From CAZSHX01 sp964606895 (GTDB lineage Bacteria; Bacteroidota; Ignavibacteria; Kapaibacteriales; UBA2268): a stretch of DNA of 64,000 bases. The stretch lies in assembly GCA_964606895.1 (NCBI GenBank), contig CAZSHX010000007.1, forward strand, positions 1 through 64,000, read 5' to 3'. A program made the translations under genes and the position numbers. Below the pieces are notes generated by a model, which was not told the DNA's origin, made no database searches, and saw only the letters and a program-made list of their open reading frames with translations. Below, piece after piece: positions 46,685-57,000 of the stretch. How positions within the stretch are numbered: position 1 is the first letter of the stretch; every line of letters starts with the position of its first letter.

Positions 46685-49600
46685 CTAACCAGTAAAATCT
46701 TTTCGGATATTGTTTGGTTCCCGTTTGATAGCCTTATTAAATACAATCCGTTATCAATTCCTTCAGAACTCCAACTCGTTTTGAAACTTCCCTGATTCAA
46801 ATATCCTTCGAAAATTGTACTTAGTTTTTCACCTTTTATGGTTATCAAATCAATTGATAAATTCCCGCCTTTTGGAATTGAAAAGTTTATTTCAGCCTTA
46901 TCAGTTATAGGATTTGGCTGAATTTTCAAAGTCAGCTCATTTGCATCAGGCGAAATTTCTTCAACAGATTTTGTTCCCTCAGATGTAAAATGCCATGTAT
47001 CAGACCATTCACCTTCGCCGCCGTCATTAACTCCGCGAACATGCCAGTAATAATCAGTTCCTGCGTTCATGGTCTTGAATAATTTGAATGAAGGACTTGT
47101 GATTCCCTTATTTTGATAGAATATATTTGCAAATTGAGAATCGGTTGCAATCTCAGCATTGTAAGTAACTGCACCTGCAAATTCATTCCATTTAAAAGTC
47201 GGTTTGGCTTTAACGTTTGTTGTATCATTGTGGGGTTCGAGCAAAGTTCCCTTTGATGGAAGTCCGACAGTTGTAAATGCCCATGTATCGGACCATTTCC
47301 CGATTGAAGCACCGTTTAATCCGCGAACCCGCCAATAGTATTTCGTCAGTATTTTTAGCTTCTCTGTTGCCTGATAGGAAGTAGTTGTCAAATTATTTGC
47401 TGATTGAACAATATTCTGAAAAGTCGCATCATCACTTAATTGCAGTTCATAAATCGTGCTGTTTCCGTAAGGAATCGGATAAGTTGCATCCTTCCAGCTG
47501 AATAGTGGCAGTGCAGGTGCTCCGGTACTGTCATTTTTCGGAGCAATAAGAATTGGTCCGTCGGGTGAAGGCATTCCGGTAGAAAACACCCAAGTGCTTG
47601 ACCAGATACTCTCTTTTGCACCATTAACAGCTTTTACTCTCCAAAAAAAATTTGTATTTGCCTGAAGACCACTTATAACGGTTGAATTAGTGCCGGCTTT
47701 AGTTGTTATCGCATTTGAAAAATCGGAATTGGTGGCATACTGAACAGTATATTCAGTAGCACCACCGCAAAGGTACCACGTTAATTGCGTTGATACCGGG
47801 ACATTAATCTTGAAATTCTGAGGTTCGTCAAGTGCCGGAGTTGCAATTCCTGTTTGCTGTGCGTCTGCCATATAAGGAATAAAATATCTTGTATTCACAT
47901 TTATGTTTTTATGAATTTTCCTTTTGTTATTCGGATACCAAACTACAACACTATCTATTGTTTTAGCATCTCCCAGCCCATATAAAAGCTCAAATGAATT
48001 TTGTGTGCCTTTGGTACCTGAAGCACTGCCCATCAAATCGCGGTAGAACATTTTTCCGCCTGCATAAACAATTGCCCGACTGCCAAATGCATCCATATTG
48101 ACATTTTCTGCAGGATTCCCCTTTAGCCTGATTGCAAGCCAGTTTCCTTTGTGCTTCATGTCATTTCTGAAAAGCTTAACACCTTCGTTACCGCTTGCTA
48201 CCAAAACATCAATATCTCCGTCGTGGTCAAAATCAAATCTTGCCGCCGCCCACGGACCGTGTACTCTAACACCTTGTCCGAGTTCCCAGGTAGCGTCCTT
48301 CAGCTTGAAATCGGGTGCTCCCTGATTCAAGTAAAATCTTCCGAATCTTTTTGGCTGACCGTTAGTGCCTTCTGCTTCGTAAGCAATCTGACCGCTCCAC
48401 AAATCCTGCCAGCCGTCCAGATCCAAATCTGCCCACAGAACACCTGCATTCATTTCATAGAATTTCAATCCCATGTTCAGATGCTGTTCTACGAAAGTGT
48501 AATTCGGCGGTCCGCTGTTTCTGAAAATTAATGAAGGATTTGAAAAATACCCTCGGAAATCGGGATGCCCCAAGTTTCCGACAGCTAAATCGGGGAAACC
48601 GTCATTGTTGAAATCCGCCCATTCGCAACCCATACCGTGACCGTAGTTAGTATTATTTCTCGAAGGAGTCGGAACTCCTTTAACTCCGGTTGGTGTGGCA
48701 ACGTCAGTAAACATGCCGTTACCGTCGTTACTCAGCAATTCATCGCGGACAAGGCGATAGTTCGCCACAAAAATATCAGGTTTTAAATCTGTGTTGTAAT
48801 CGCAGGCAGTAGCTCCGTAGCAGTCAAAAAAGCCGTATCCGAGACTGCTCCCGGCATTGAAAGGTTCGGCAGAAAGCACTCCGTTTGTTTTTGATTTGTT
48901 CGTCAGTGTACCGTCAGGATTGCTTAGCCAAAGTTCATCAGGGAAATATCTTTCCACATAATTTCCGGCTTTGTCGTTCAAACCCACTCTATTGTTCGCA
49001 AGAAACAAATCGAGTTTGCCATCCATATTAAAATCTGACCATACTGCCGAAATACAGGAATAAGGATTAATAACCGAATCATTTGTCATAGATTTGCCCG
49101 TAAGGAAGTCATCTGCGGGATTAGGATAAGGCAGATTAAAAACCTTTTTATTGTCCAAGGCAGTGAATGTGCCGTCACCATTGTTTTTGTAAATCTTATT
49201 ATTCGTGAACATCATTTTCAAATCATCATCCCATGCACCATTTATGGCAGAAAAGACATCAATATTGCCATCATTATCAAAATCTCCCCATGATGTAAAT
49301 CCTGCTGGGACATTTATTTTTGACGATACATTGCTGAATGTGCCGTTCCCGTTATTCTGGAAATAATATGAGCCGATATTAACATCATCAAAACCATCAT
49401 TATTCCAGTCCACTACTCCTACATCCGAAGCCCCGATATTTCCGCCTTCAGCATTAACTAATCCGGCTATACGATTTATTTCAAGCAAAAAAGGCGGTGG
49501 CGGCGGTGCTGAAGTGTTCCCCGAAGGATAATCGTACTCAACTTTTAATCTGACTAAAAAATCACCGTTTGCAATATAAAATGCTTCGTTGCCGCCTGTA

Positions 49601-50082
49601 TAAACAGCTGTTTCGTCTGTTAAAAATGAGGTGTATGGTGTTCCGCAACTATTATCATCATAAGCAAACCAAGGTCCGTTTGCTTTCAGGATATGTTGAA
49701 TCACAATCCTGTCGTAACCATCGGAACGCAAACCTGTAACAGGAATATTTACCCATCCCGGTGTTCCTGAATAATCCACAACAATAGGAGCGTGCTTCGT
49801 ATTGTATTCCCAAACCCAGCGGGTGGGGCAGATTGCACCTTCGGCAGGGTCGCCGACAATGTAGATAGTATCTTTTCCGGCTTGGGTACCCGTAAAATAA
49901 ATTTGTATTTCAGTGATGTTGCAGGGTCCGTCGGGTTGCAAAAGCACCGTTTCATCCCAGTTAGGACGTGACAGATAGCCAGATGCGACAGGTCTGCCGT
50001 TATCACGCTGAACAATTGCAGGTGCAGAAAAAAGCGAGCTTGAAACAAGCAGAGCGATGAAAAAACAGAATAAAGCTTTCAT
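46681..50082 (-). CDS. Secreted FG-GAP/VCBS and ASPIC/UnbV protein with T9SS sorting domain
   Basis: A 1,133-residue exported protein. After a signal peptide (ALFCFFIALLVSSSLFS) comes a beta domain, then an FG-GAP/VCBS propeller (about 205-670) with Ca-binding repeats such as DFDNDGNIDV, DFNMDGKLDL, DFNNDGFPDL and DFDHDGDIDV. An ASPIC/UnbV domain covers about 685-765 (GNWLAIRLKGN ... VVWYPNNKR). Three fibronectin III-like domains follow (about 790-1055; each ends YYWRVRG or similar, then W..TW.F). Residues 1065-1133 form the T9SS sorting domain (IQPNPITDKAEINFSIP ... KILLVR). The architecture suggests a calcium-bound surface adhesin. Translational coupling to comEC is unexpected. Confidence 0.85.
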   Translation of the reverse strand: MKALFCFFIALLVSSSLFSAPAIVQRDNGRPVASGYLSRPNWDETVLLQPDGPCNITEIQIYFTGTQAGKDTIYIVGDPAEGAICPTRWVWEYNTKHAPIVVDYSGTPGWVNIPVTGLRSDGYDRIVIQHILKANGPWFAYDDNSCGTPYTSFLTDETAVYTGGNEAFYIANGDFLVRLKVEYDYPSGNTSAPPPPPFLLEINRIAGLVNAEGGNIGASDVGVVDWNNDGFDDVNIGSYYFQNNGNGTFSNVSSKINVPAGFTSWGDFDNDGNIDVFSAINGAWDDDLKMMFTNNKIYKNNGDGTFTALDNKKVFNLPYPNPADDFLTGKSMTNDSVINPYSCISAVWSDFNMDGKLDLFLANNRVGLNDKAGNYVERYFPDELWLSNPDGTLTNKSKTNGVLSAEPFNAGSSLGYGFFDCYGATACDYNTDLKPDIFVANYRLVRDELLSNDGNGMFTDVATPTGVKGVPTPSRNNTNYGHGMGCEWADFNNDGFPDLAVGNLGHPDFRGYFSNPSLIFRNSGPPNYTFVEQHLNMGLKFYEMNAGVLWADLDLDGWQDLWSGQIAYEAEGTNGQPKRFGRFYLNQGAPDFKLKDATWELGQGVRVHGPWAAARFDFDHDGDIDVLVASGNEGVKLFRNDMKHKGNWLAIRLKGNPAENVNMDAFGSRAIVYAGGKMFYRDLMGSASGTKGTQNSFELLYGLGDAKTIDSVVVWYPNNKRKIHKNINVNTRYFIPYMADAQQTGIATPALDEPQNFKINVPVSTQLTWYLCGGATEYTVQYATNSDFSNAITTKAGTNSTVISGLQANTNFFWRVKAVNGAKESIWSSTWVFSTGMPSPDGPILIAPKNDSTGAPALPLFSWKDATYPIPYGNSTIYELQLSDDATFQNIVQSANNLTTTSYQATEKLKILTKYYWRVRGLNGASIGKWSDTWAFTTVGLPSKGTLLEPHNDTTNVKAKPTFKWNEFAGAVTYNAEIATDSQFANIFYQNKGITSPSFKLFKTMNAGTDYYWHVRGVNDGGEGEWSDTWHFTSEGTKSVEEISPDANELTLKIQPNPITDKAEINFSIPKGGNLSIDLITIKGEKLSTIFEGYLNQGSFKTSWSSEGIDNGLYLIRLSNGNQTISEKILLVR

Positions 50083-50290
50083 ACTATCCTCAAAAATTAA
50101 TTTTCAATTCATCAGGATACTAATATTGGTATAATTTTTCAAAAAAGCAAGAACTTTATTAGAAAATAGCATTTTTCTTTTTAAATACCGGAAAAAGCTT
50201 CTTGAATTTGGCATTTTATTTTCTTTGTCTTTTGTTATTTTATTCGTAGATTACCAAAGTTACTTTTACAAAATATTGAAGAAAATTGAT

Positions 50291-52396
50291 ATGAAAAAGT
50301 ATTTGTTTGTTTTGTTGGCGATTCTGTGTGGAGCGTCTGCTTTTGCCGAAGTTAACCCATTAAAAGTATTTGGGTTAGGATATTTAGGTCCAATTGCATT
50401 TAGCAAGGATGGTACTCATAATCTCTATTCTGCAAGTGGAAGCGGTTATATTCACGTTAGGGATGTTGAAACAGGAATTATCATTGATACAATTGGCGAT
50501 GGGAGAAGTACAATTGGCACTATAGCAATTAGTCCCGATGGCAGTAAAATTGCGTGCGGTATGTCAGATATAAGATTATGGGATATCAAAACAGGTATTT
50601 TATTAAAAATATTTACCGGACACAGGTATATCGTTACCTCCATTTCTTTTAGTCCTGACGGCAATCAGATTGCAAGTGGGAGTCAGGATAGCACAGTCAA
50701 ATTGTGGGATATTAATTCAGGTAATTTAATAAAAACATTAACCGGACATACAAATGTTGTTTCGACAGTGGCTTTTTGTCCAGACGGTAAAAGGATAGCA
50801 AGTGGAACATGGGATAAAACAATCAATTTATGGGATATAAATTCAGGAAATTTAATACTTGAATTCTCAGGTCATACACAAAGTATAAAATCAATAGCAT
50901 TTAGCCAGGATGGAACAATGCTCGCAAGCGGGAGTGAGGATAGCACAGTCAAATTGTGGGATGTAAATTCAGGTAATTTATTAAAATCATTTGCTGGACA
51001 TACAAATGCTGTTCAGACTGTCGCTTTTAGTTCTAAATCAGATAAAATAGCAAGTGGCAGTTGGGATAACGCAATAAAGCTATGGGATATAAATTCAGGT
51101 AACATAATTTTTACTTTCATTGGTCATACAGATTGTATATATAACGTTGTTATAAATCCTGAAGCTGATAAAATTGCAAGTAGAGGTGCTGATAATACTC
51201 TTAAATTATGGAATATGAACTCTGGTCAAATATTACAATCATTTAACGAATATACAGAAGGCTTTGCATCAGTAGCATTTAGTCCGGATGGTATCAAAAT
51301 CGTAGGTGGAAATCAGGATTATTCCATAAAATTATGGAATGTCAACAATGGTGATTTAGTGAGAACATACACTGAAAATATTCGATCAATTAGTTCTATT
51401 GCCTTTTGTCCTGATGGTACAAAATTTGCAAGCAGTAGTAATGATGGAACCATAAAAATTTGGGATGAAAATTCTGCGAACTCACGAAAAACAATCTTTG
51501 GAAATAGTGGCATTATTTCATCCATAGCTTTTGGTCCTAAGGGTGATAAAATTGCAAGTGGGAGTTGGCAAAACACAATTAAGTTATGGGATGTTAATGC
51601 CGACAGTCTATTAAAAATTTACTCAGGTCATACTAATCCAGTTACCAGCGTTGCCTATTGCCCAGATGGGAGTAAATTGGCAAGCGGTTGCTCAGATAAT
51701 ACTATAAATATTTGGGATGAGAAATCGGGAAATATTCTATTTCAATTAAAGGGACATTCAAAGCAGGTAAATGCTGTAGTATTTAGTCCGGACGGTAGTA
51801 AAATTGCAAGCGGTAGTTATGATAATACAGTCAAATTATGGGATGTTAATACAGGAGACTTAATAACATCTTTTTCAGGACATATTTGGGGCATTACTTC
51901 TGTTGCATTCAGTCCGGATGGCACTAAAATAGCAAGTGGAAGCCAAGATAATTCAATTAAATTGTGGGATATAAATTCGCAAACTTTAATAAAAACACTT
52001 CCAGGTCATGTTCAGGGTGTTATGTCTGTTGTTTTTAATGGTGATGGTAGCCTTCTTGGAAGTGGTGGTGGTGATGGCACAGTGAAACTTTGGGATGTTT
52101 CAGATTTGTTATCGGTTGAGAATTCATCTAACTCACGAACAGAGGAAATCAGCATTTCTCCTATTCCTGCTGAAGAATTTATTGAAATAAGTAAACCTTC
52201 CGAAGGTTTAGAATCTTCGGAAGGGTATACAAATGCTATTAGAATTTTCAATATCTTTGGGGAAATCGTTTCCACCTCCGTCTGCTCCGCAGACACCTCC
52301 GCCAGCGGAGGACAAAGAATTGACGTTTCAAGATTGCCGTCGGGCGTTTATTTTGTAAGGATAGGGGATAAAGTCGGAAAGTTTGTAAAGATATAG
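50291..52396 (+). CDS. Secreted WD40 double-propeller protein with T9SS sorting domain
   Basis: A 701-residue protein read from ATG 50291, which gives a clear signal peptide MKKYLFVLLAILCGASAFA; the frame extends 22 codons upstream without likely use. I count 14 WD40 repeats, each about 42 residues with the pattern PDG.KIASGS.D.T(I/V)KLWD(I/V)NSG.L...F.GHT, which would form two seven-bladed propellers. A linker with GLESSEGY and a sorting domain ending VYFVRIGDKVGKFVKI follow. It is probably a secreted protein-binding scaffold. Repeats are similar in DNA as well as protein. The linker and tail are encoded by palindrome-rich DNA. Confidence 0.88.
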   Translation: MKKYLFVLLAILCGASAFAEVNPLKVFGLGYLGPIAFSKDGTHNLYSASGSGYIHVRDVETGIIIDTIGDGRSTIGTIAISPDGSKIACGMSDIRLWDIKTGILLKIFTGHRYIVTSISFSPDGNQIASGSQDSTVKLWDINSGNLIKTLTGHTNVVSTVAFCPDGKRIASGTWDKTINLWDINSGNLILEFSGHTQSIKSIAFSQDGTMLASGSEDSTVKLWDVNSGNLLKSFAGHTNAVQTVAFSSKSDKIASGSWDNAIKLWDINSGNIIFTFIGHTDCIYNVVINPEADKIASRGADNTLKLWNMNSGQILQSFNEYTEGFASVAFSPDGIKIVGGNQDYSIKLWNVNNGDLVRTYTENIRSISSIAFCPDGTKFASSSNDGTIKIWDENSANSRKTIFGNSGIISSIAFGPKGDKIASGSWQNTIKLWDVNADSLLKIYSGHTNPVTSVAYCPDGSKLASGCSDNTINIWDEKSGNILFQLKGHSKQVNAVVFSPDGSKIASGSYDNTVKLWDVNTGDLITSFSGHIWGITSVAFSPDGTKIASGSQDNSIKLWDINSQTLIKTLPGHVQGVMSVVFNGDGSLLGSGGGDGTVKLWDVSDLLSVENSSNSRTEEISISPIPAEEFIEISKPSEGLESSEGYTNAIRIFNIFGEIVSTSVCSADTSASGGQRIDVSRLPSGVYFVRIGDKVGKFVKI
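52194..52224 (+). repeat. Palindrome inside WD40 gene linker (CCTTCCGAAG ... CTTCGGAAGG)
   Basis: A 15-base near-perfect palindrome, AACCTTCCGAAGGTT, lies at 52194-52208. Its CCTTCCGAAG half is also complementary to CTTCGGAAGG at 52215-52224. All of it is inside coding sequence between the last propeller blade and the sorting domain. Confidence 0.6.
52280..52311 (+). repeat. Two adjacent palindromes in the T9SS sorting-domain coding region
   Basis: GTCTGCTCCGCAGAC (52280-52294, 6-bp stem) is followed by CCTCCGCCAGCGGAGG (52296-52311, 7-bp stem). They are GC-rich against AT-rich surroundings and encode the SVCSADTSASGG segment. Confidence 0.6.
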
Positions 52397-52417
52397 TTTA
52401 TTTTACTCTTATTTCAT

Positions 52418-52453
52418 AGCAATAAATATTTATTTTTACGTTTATTGCTTTTG
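52418..52453 (+). terminator. Terminator of the WD40 protein gene
   Basis: A perfect 9-bp stem AGCAATAAA (52418-52426) with TTTATTGCT (52441-52449) is followed by TTTTG. It lies 22 nt after the stop. Confidence 0.55.
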
Positions 52454-52917
52454 AACTCGTTCTTTGAAAGTTAGTCAAACTTACCCCGACATTCATCAAA
52501 AGGTCGGTAAAAATTGCATCTTTGCATCTTTTTCAGCACAAAGATGCAATGGGTAAATAATCGTTATTAGAAATAATATCAATAGGTTATGCGATAATTA
52601 ATTGCATCATTCACATTATTTTTTTGATGATGCAATGCAAATTGGGAAAATTCAGGAAATATGAAAATTACAATCTTCATTCAAAATTCTCAATTTCCAA
52701 TTCTTAATTTCTACCCCTCTCTGCTATGTTTTTCATAGTAAAATATTTTCAAAAAATCAGTGGGAAAATGTTATTTTTGTAAGATTACATTATGAGTTCA
52801 TGATTTTTATTTTCTCATCAAAATAATACTGAATCTTTTGTGGTCTTTTTTAATAATAACTTAAGAAACCGCATTAAGACTATTGTGCGGGATTATTTCT
52901 TCAATTTAAATAAAGTA
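52454..52917. other. Intergenic region with twin ATTGCATC hairpins
   Basis: This stretch before carA has no credible gene. It holds two hairpins whose arms share ATTGCATC/GATGCAAT: 52513-52550 (12-bp arms ATTGCATCTTTG/CAAAGATGCAAT) and 52601-52636 (10-bp arms ATTGCATCAT/ATGATGCAAT). A possible -7 box, TATTTTTG, lies at 52772-52779, leaving a leader of about 130 nt before carA. Confidence 0.5.
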
Positions 52918-54003
52918 ATGATTAAGGAAAAAACTGCTAAACTCATACTCGAAGATGGTACGCAAATAAAAGGAAAATCTTTCGGCTACGAAGAATCCAA
53001 TGCAGGCGAAGTGGTTTTCAATACCGCCATGACCGGCTACCCCGAAAGTTTGACCGACCCATCTTACAAAGGACAAATTCTCACTCTGACATATCCGTTA
53101 ATCGGCAATTACGGCTCTCCCGCCTTCTCTTCCACTGAAGGACTTCCTGACTTTTTCGAATCCGAAAATTTACACATCTCTGGGTTGATTGTTTCTGATT
53201 ATTCATTCAGCTATAATCACTGGAATGCTACAAAGAGTCTTGCAGAGTGGCTGAAGGAAAATAAAATTCCTGCACTTTACGATATTGACTGCCGTGCCTT
53301 GACGAAAGTTCTTCGTGAAAAAGGAACTATGCTTGGGAAAATTGAGTTCGAAGACCAAAAAATTGATTTCTACGACCCAAATCTGGTTAATCTTGTTGAT
53401 AGTGTCAGCACAAAAGAAAAAATAATTTATGGTTCGGGAAAATATAAAATTCTGCTGGTTGACTGCGGAGTGAAGACTAATATAATCAAGTATTTGCTCA
53501 AGCTGGATACAACCGTTATACGCGTTCCCTGGAATTATGATTTTACTAATGATGATTACGACGGCTTATTTATTTCAAATGGTCCCGGAGACCCTGTTCA
53601 ATGCGTTGAAATAATTAATAATCTTAGTAAATCCCTCCAAAAAGACAAGCCGATTTTCGGGATATGTCTCGGGAATCAACTCTTGGCACTTGCAGGAGGT
53701 GCAAAAACTTATAAGCTGAAATATGGTCACAGGAGCCACAATCAGCCTGTTATTGAATTTGGAACAAACAAGGCATACATCACTTCTCAAAATCATGGAT
53801 TTGCTGTGGATTCAACAACTCTTTCTGATGAATGGGAGCCATTATTCGTAAATTTGAACGATAACTCGAATGAAGGTCTTAAGCATAAGAACAAGCCGTT
53901 TTTCTCGGCTCAGTTTCATCCCGAAGCATCAGGCGGTCCAACAGATACGGAGTTTTTATTTGATAACTTTATTGAAGTAGTAAAAAAATGGAAAGAAAAA
54001 TAA
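52918..54003 (+). CDS. carA: Carbamoyl-phosphate synthase small subunit
   Basis: A 361-residue glutaminase subunit read from ATG 52918 (MIKEKTAKLILEDG); the frame is open 26 codons upstream but those residues do not match the family. The N-terminal domain has FNTAMTGYPESLTDPSYKGQILTLTYPLIGNYG-like text. The glutaminase triad is Cys in FGICLGNQLLALAGG with His and Glu in AQFHPEASGG. It delivers ammonia from glutamine to CarB for arginine and pyrimidine synthesis. Its end overlaps carB by 16 bases. Confidence 0.96.
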   Translation: MIKEKTAKLILEDGTQIKGKSFGYEESNAGEVVFNTAMTGYPESLTDPSYKGQILTLTYPLIGNYGSPAFSSTEGLPDFFESENLHISGLIVSDYSFSYNHWNATKSLAEWLKENKIPALYDIDCRALTKVLREKGTMLGKIEFEDQKIDFYDPNLVNLVDSVSTKEKIIYGSGKYKILLVDCGVKTNIIKYLLKLDTTVIRVPWNYDFTNDDYDGLFISNGPGDPVQCVEIINNLSKSLQKDKPIFGICLGNQLLALAGGAKTYKLKYGHRSHNQPVIEFGTNKAYITSQNHGFAVDSTTLSDEWEPLFVNLNDNSNEGLKHKNKPFFSAQFHPEASGGPTDTEFLFDNFIEVVKKWKEK

Positions 54004-57000
54004 ATAAAGTACTTATTTTGGGTTCGGGTGCTCTAAAAATCGGTGAAGCCGGTGAGTTCGACTATTCAGGCTCTCAGGCTCTGAAAGCCCTGAAGGAAGA
54101 GAATATCGAAACTGTTCTGATTAACCCAAATATCGCAACAGTTCAAACATCAGAGAAATCTGCCGATAGGATTTATTTTCTTCCGGTTACTCCCTATTTT
54201 GTCGAAAGAGTGATTCAGAAAGAAAAGCCTGACGGGATAATGCTTTCTTTCGGCGGACAGACTGCATTGAATTGCGGACTTAGTTTGTATAAGGATAATA
54301 TTTTTGAAAAATACGGAGTTAAAGTTCTTGGAACTCCAATTCAGGCTGTTTTAGATACTGAGGACAGGGAACTTTTCGTTAAGAAATTAGATGAAATTAA
54401 TGTTAAAGTTCCAAGAAGTATAGCTTGCAGTAACATCGAAGATGCTCAGGTAGCCGCTCGAACTTTAAGTTTTCCGATAATTATCAGAGCCGGTTTTGCT
54501 CTTGGCGGTCTTGGAAGCGGTTTCTGTTCTAATGATAAGGAACTCGAAGCACTTGCTCGGAAAGCTTTTGCCTATTCTCATCAAATTCTGGTCGAAGAAT
54601 CATTAAAAGGCTGGAAGGAAATAGAATATGAAGTTGTAAGAGATAAATACGATAACTGCATTACAGTTTGCAACATGGAAAACTTCGACCCGCTTGGAAT
54701 TCATACGGGCGAAAGCATTGTTGTTGCACCTTCTCAAACTCTTACGAATATCGAATATCATAATCTGAGAAAATTGGCAATAAAGATTATCCGCCACATT
54801 GGGATTGTTGGCGAGTGTAACGTTCAATATGCCCTCGACCCTAATTCCGAGGATTACCGCGTAATTGAAGTAAACGCAAGATTATCGCGTTCGTCTGCTC
54901 TGGCTTCGAAAGCTACGGGCTATCCGCTGGCATTTGTTGCGGCAAAGCTTGCTTTGGGTTACGGTCTGCACCAACTGAAAAATTCAATCACAAAAACGAC
55001 AACAGCCTTTTTCGAACCTGCACTTGACTATATTGTCTGCAAAATTCCAAGATGGGATTTGAATAAATTCAAGGAAGTTAGCAAGCAGATTGGAAGCAGT
55101 ATGAAGAGCGTCGGCGAAGTTATGGCAATTGGCAGAACTTTTGAAGAAGCAATTCAAAAAGGTCTCAGAATGATTGGTCAGGGAATGCATGGGTTTGTCG
55201 GGAATAAAGATATAGTAATTAAAGACATTGAGAAAGATTTATCCGAACCGACAGACATGAGGATTTTTGCTGTTGCAAAAGCTCTGACCGGAGGATATAC
55301 AACCGAACAAATTCATGAACTTACTAAAATTGACCGATGGTTCCTTGATAAACTTAATAATATTATTAAAATCAGAACTGACCTGCTGACTTATGATTCA
55401 CTTGAATCATTATCTGATGAGACTTTACTTAATGCAAAAAAGAAGGGATTTTCAGATTTTCAGATTGCAAGATTCGTTTTGAAAAATGATGATTTGACAA
55501 TGGAAGATGCCGTTATCAAAGTTCGTGAGGAAAGGAAACAGAGGAATATTGTACCTAATGTTAAGCAAATTGATACTTTGGCGGGAGAATTTCCTGCGAA
55601 AACAAATTATCTTTATCTGACTTACTGCGGTACCGAACACGATATTATTCCCGAAAGAGATAAGCAATCAGTAGTAGTTCTCGGGTCGGGAGCCTACCGC
55701 ATCGGGAGCAGTGTGGAATTTGACTGGTGCTCGGTTAATGCGGCAAATACTATCAAGAATGTCGGATTACGCTCAATTATGATTAACTATAATCCTGAAA
55801 CTGTCAGCACAGATTACGATATTTGCGATAAACTCTATTTTGACGAGCTGACATTCGAAAGAGTCATGGATATTCTTGACTTTGAGCAACCGCTCGGAAC
55901 CATTGTTTCAATGGGAGGTCAAATTCCGAACAATCTTGCCATGAAGTTATACAATCAGGGTGCAAATATTCTCGGAACATCTCCTCATTCAATTGATATG
56001 GCGGAAAACAGGCATAAATTTTCCGAATTGCTTGATAAATTGGCAATTGACCAACCGCAATGGCAGGAACTTACAAATATCGGAGATATATTGAAATTTG
56101 CCGATGAAGTCGGATATCCGCTGTTGGTTAGACCATCTTATGTCCTTTCCGGCTCTTCGATGAATATAGTTTCAAACGAAACTGAATTAGAGAAATTCCT
56201 GCAATTAGCGGCTTCAGTTTCAAAGCAGTATCCCGTTGTAGTTTCCAAATTCATAGAAGATGCAAAAGAAATCGAAATGGATGCTGTCGCCGATTCCGGT
56301 GAAATATTGGCTTATGCAATTTCCGAGCATGTGGAATTTGCCGGTGTTCACTCCGGCGATGCAACGATGCTTTTCCCGCCTCAGAAAGTATATGTGGAAA
56401 CCATCAGAAGAATAAAAAGGATAACAAGTCAGATTGCACTTGAACTGAACATAACAGGACCGTTCAATCTTCAGTTTCTTGCTAAGGATAACGATGTCAA
56501 GGTGATTGAATGTAACGTCAGAGCATCCAGAAGTTTTCCTTTTGTATCGAAAGTCTTGAAATCCAATTTAATTGAACTTGCTACGAAAGCCATATTGGGC
56601 AAAAAGCCAGCCAAACCTAACAAATCCTTGTTTGATTTGGATTATATCGGAGTTAAGGCTCCCCAATTTTCATTCTCGCGTCTTCATTCCGCCGACCCCG
56701 TACTTGGGGTGGAAATGGCTTCCACAGGCGAGGTCGGGTGTTTGGGAGAAAATTATTACGAGGCAATTCTCAGTTCAATGCTTTCAGTCGGCTATACAAT
56801 TCCAAAAAAGAATATTCTGTTGTCCAGCGGTCCTGTCAGGTCAAAAACTGAACTCGTAAACAGCGTAAGACTCTTGTTGGAAAATGGTTATAACGTCTAT
56901 ACAACCGGCGGCTCGAATGAATTTCTCAAGAATGCAGGTATTGAAACCATCAGAATTTACAGACCGAATGAAAATGGTTCGCCTGATATACTTGAATATA

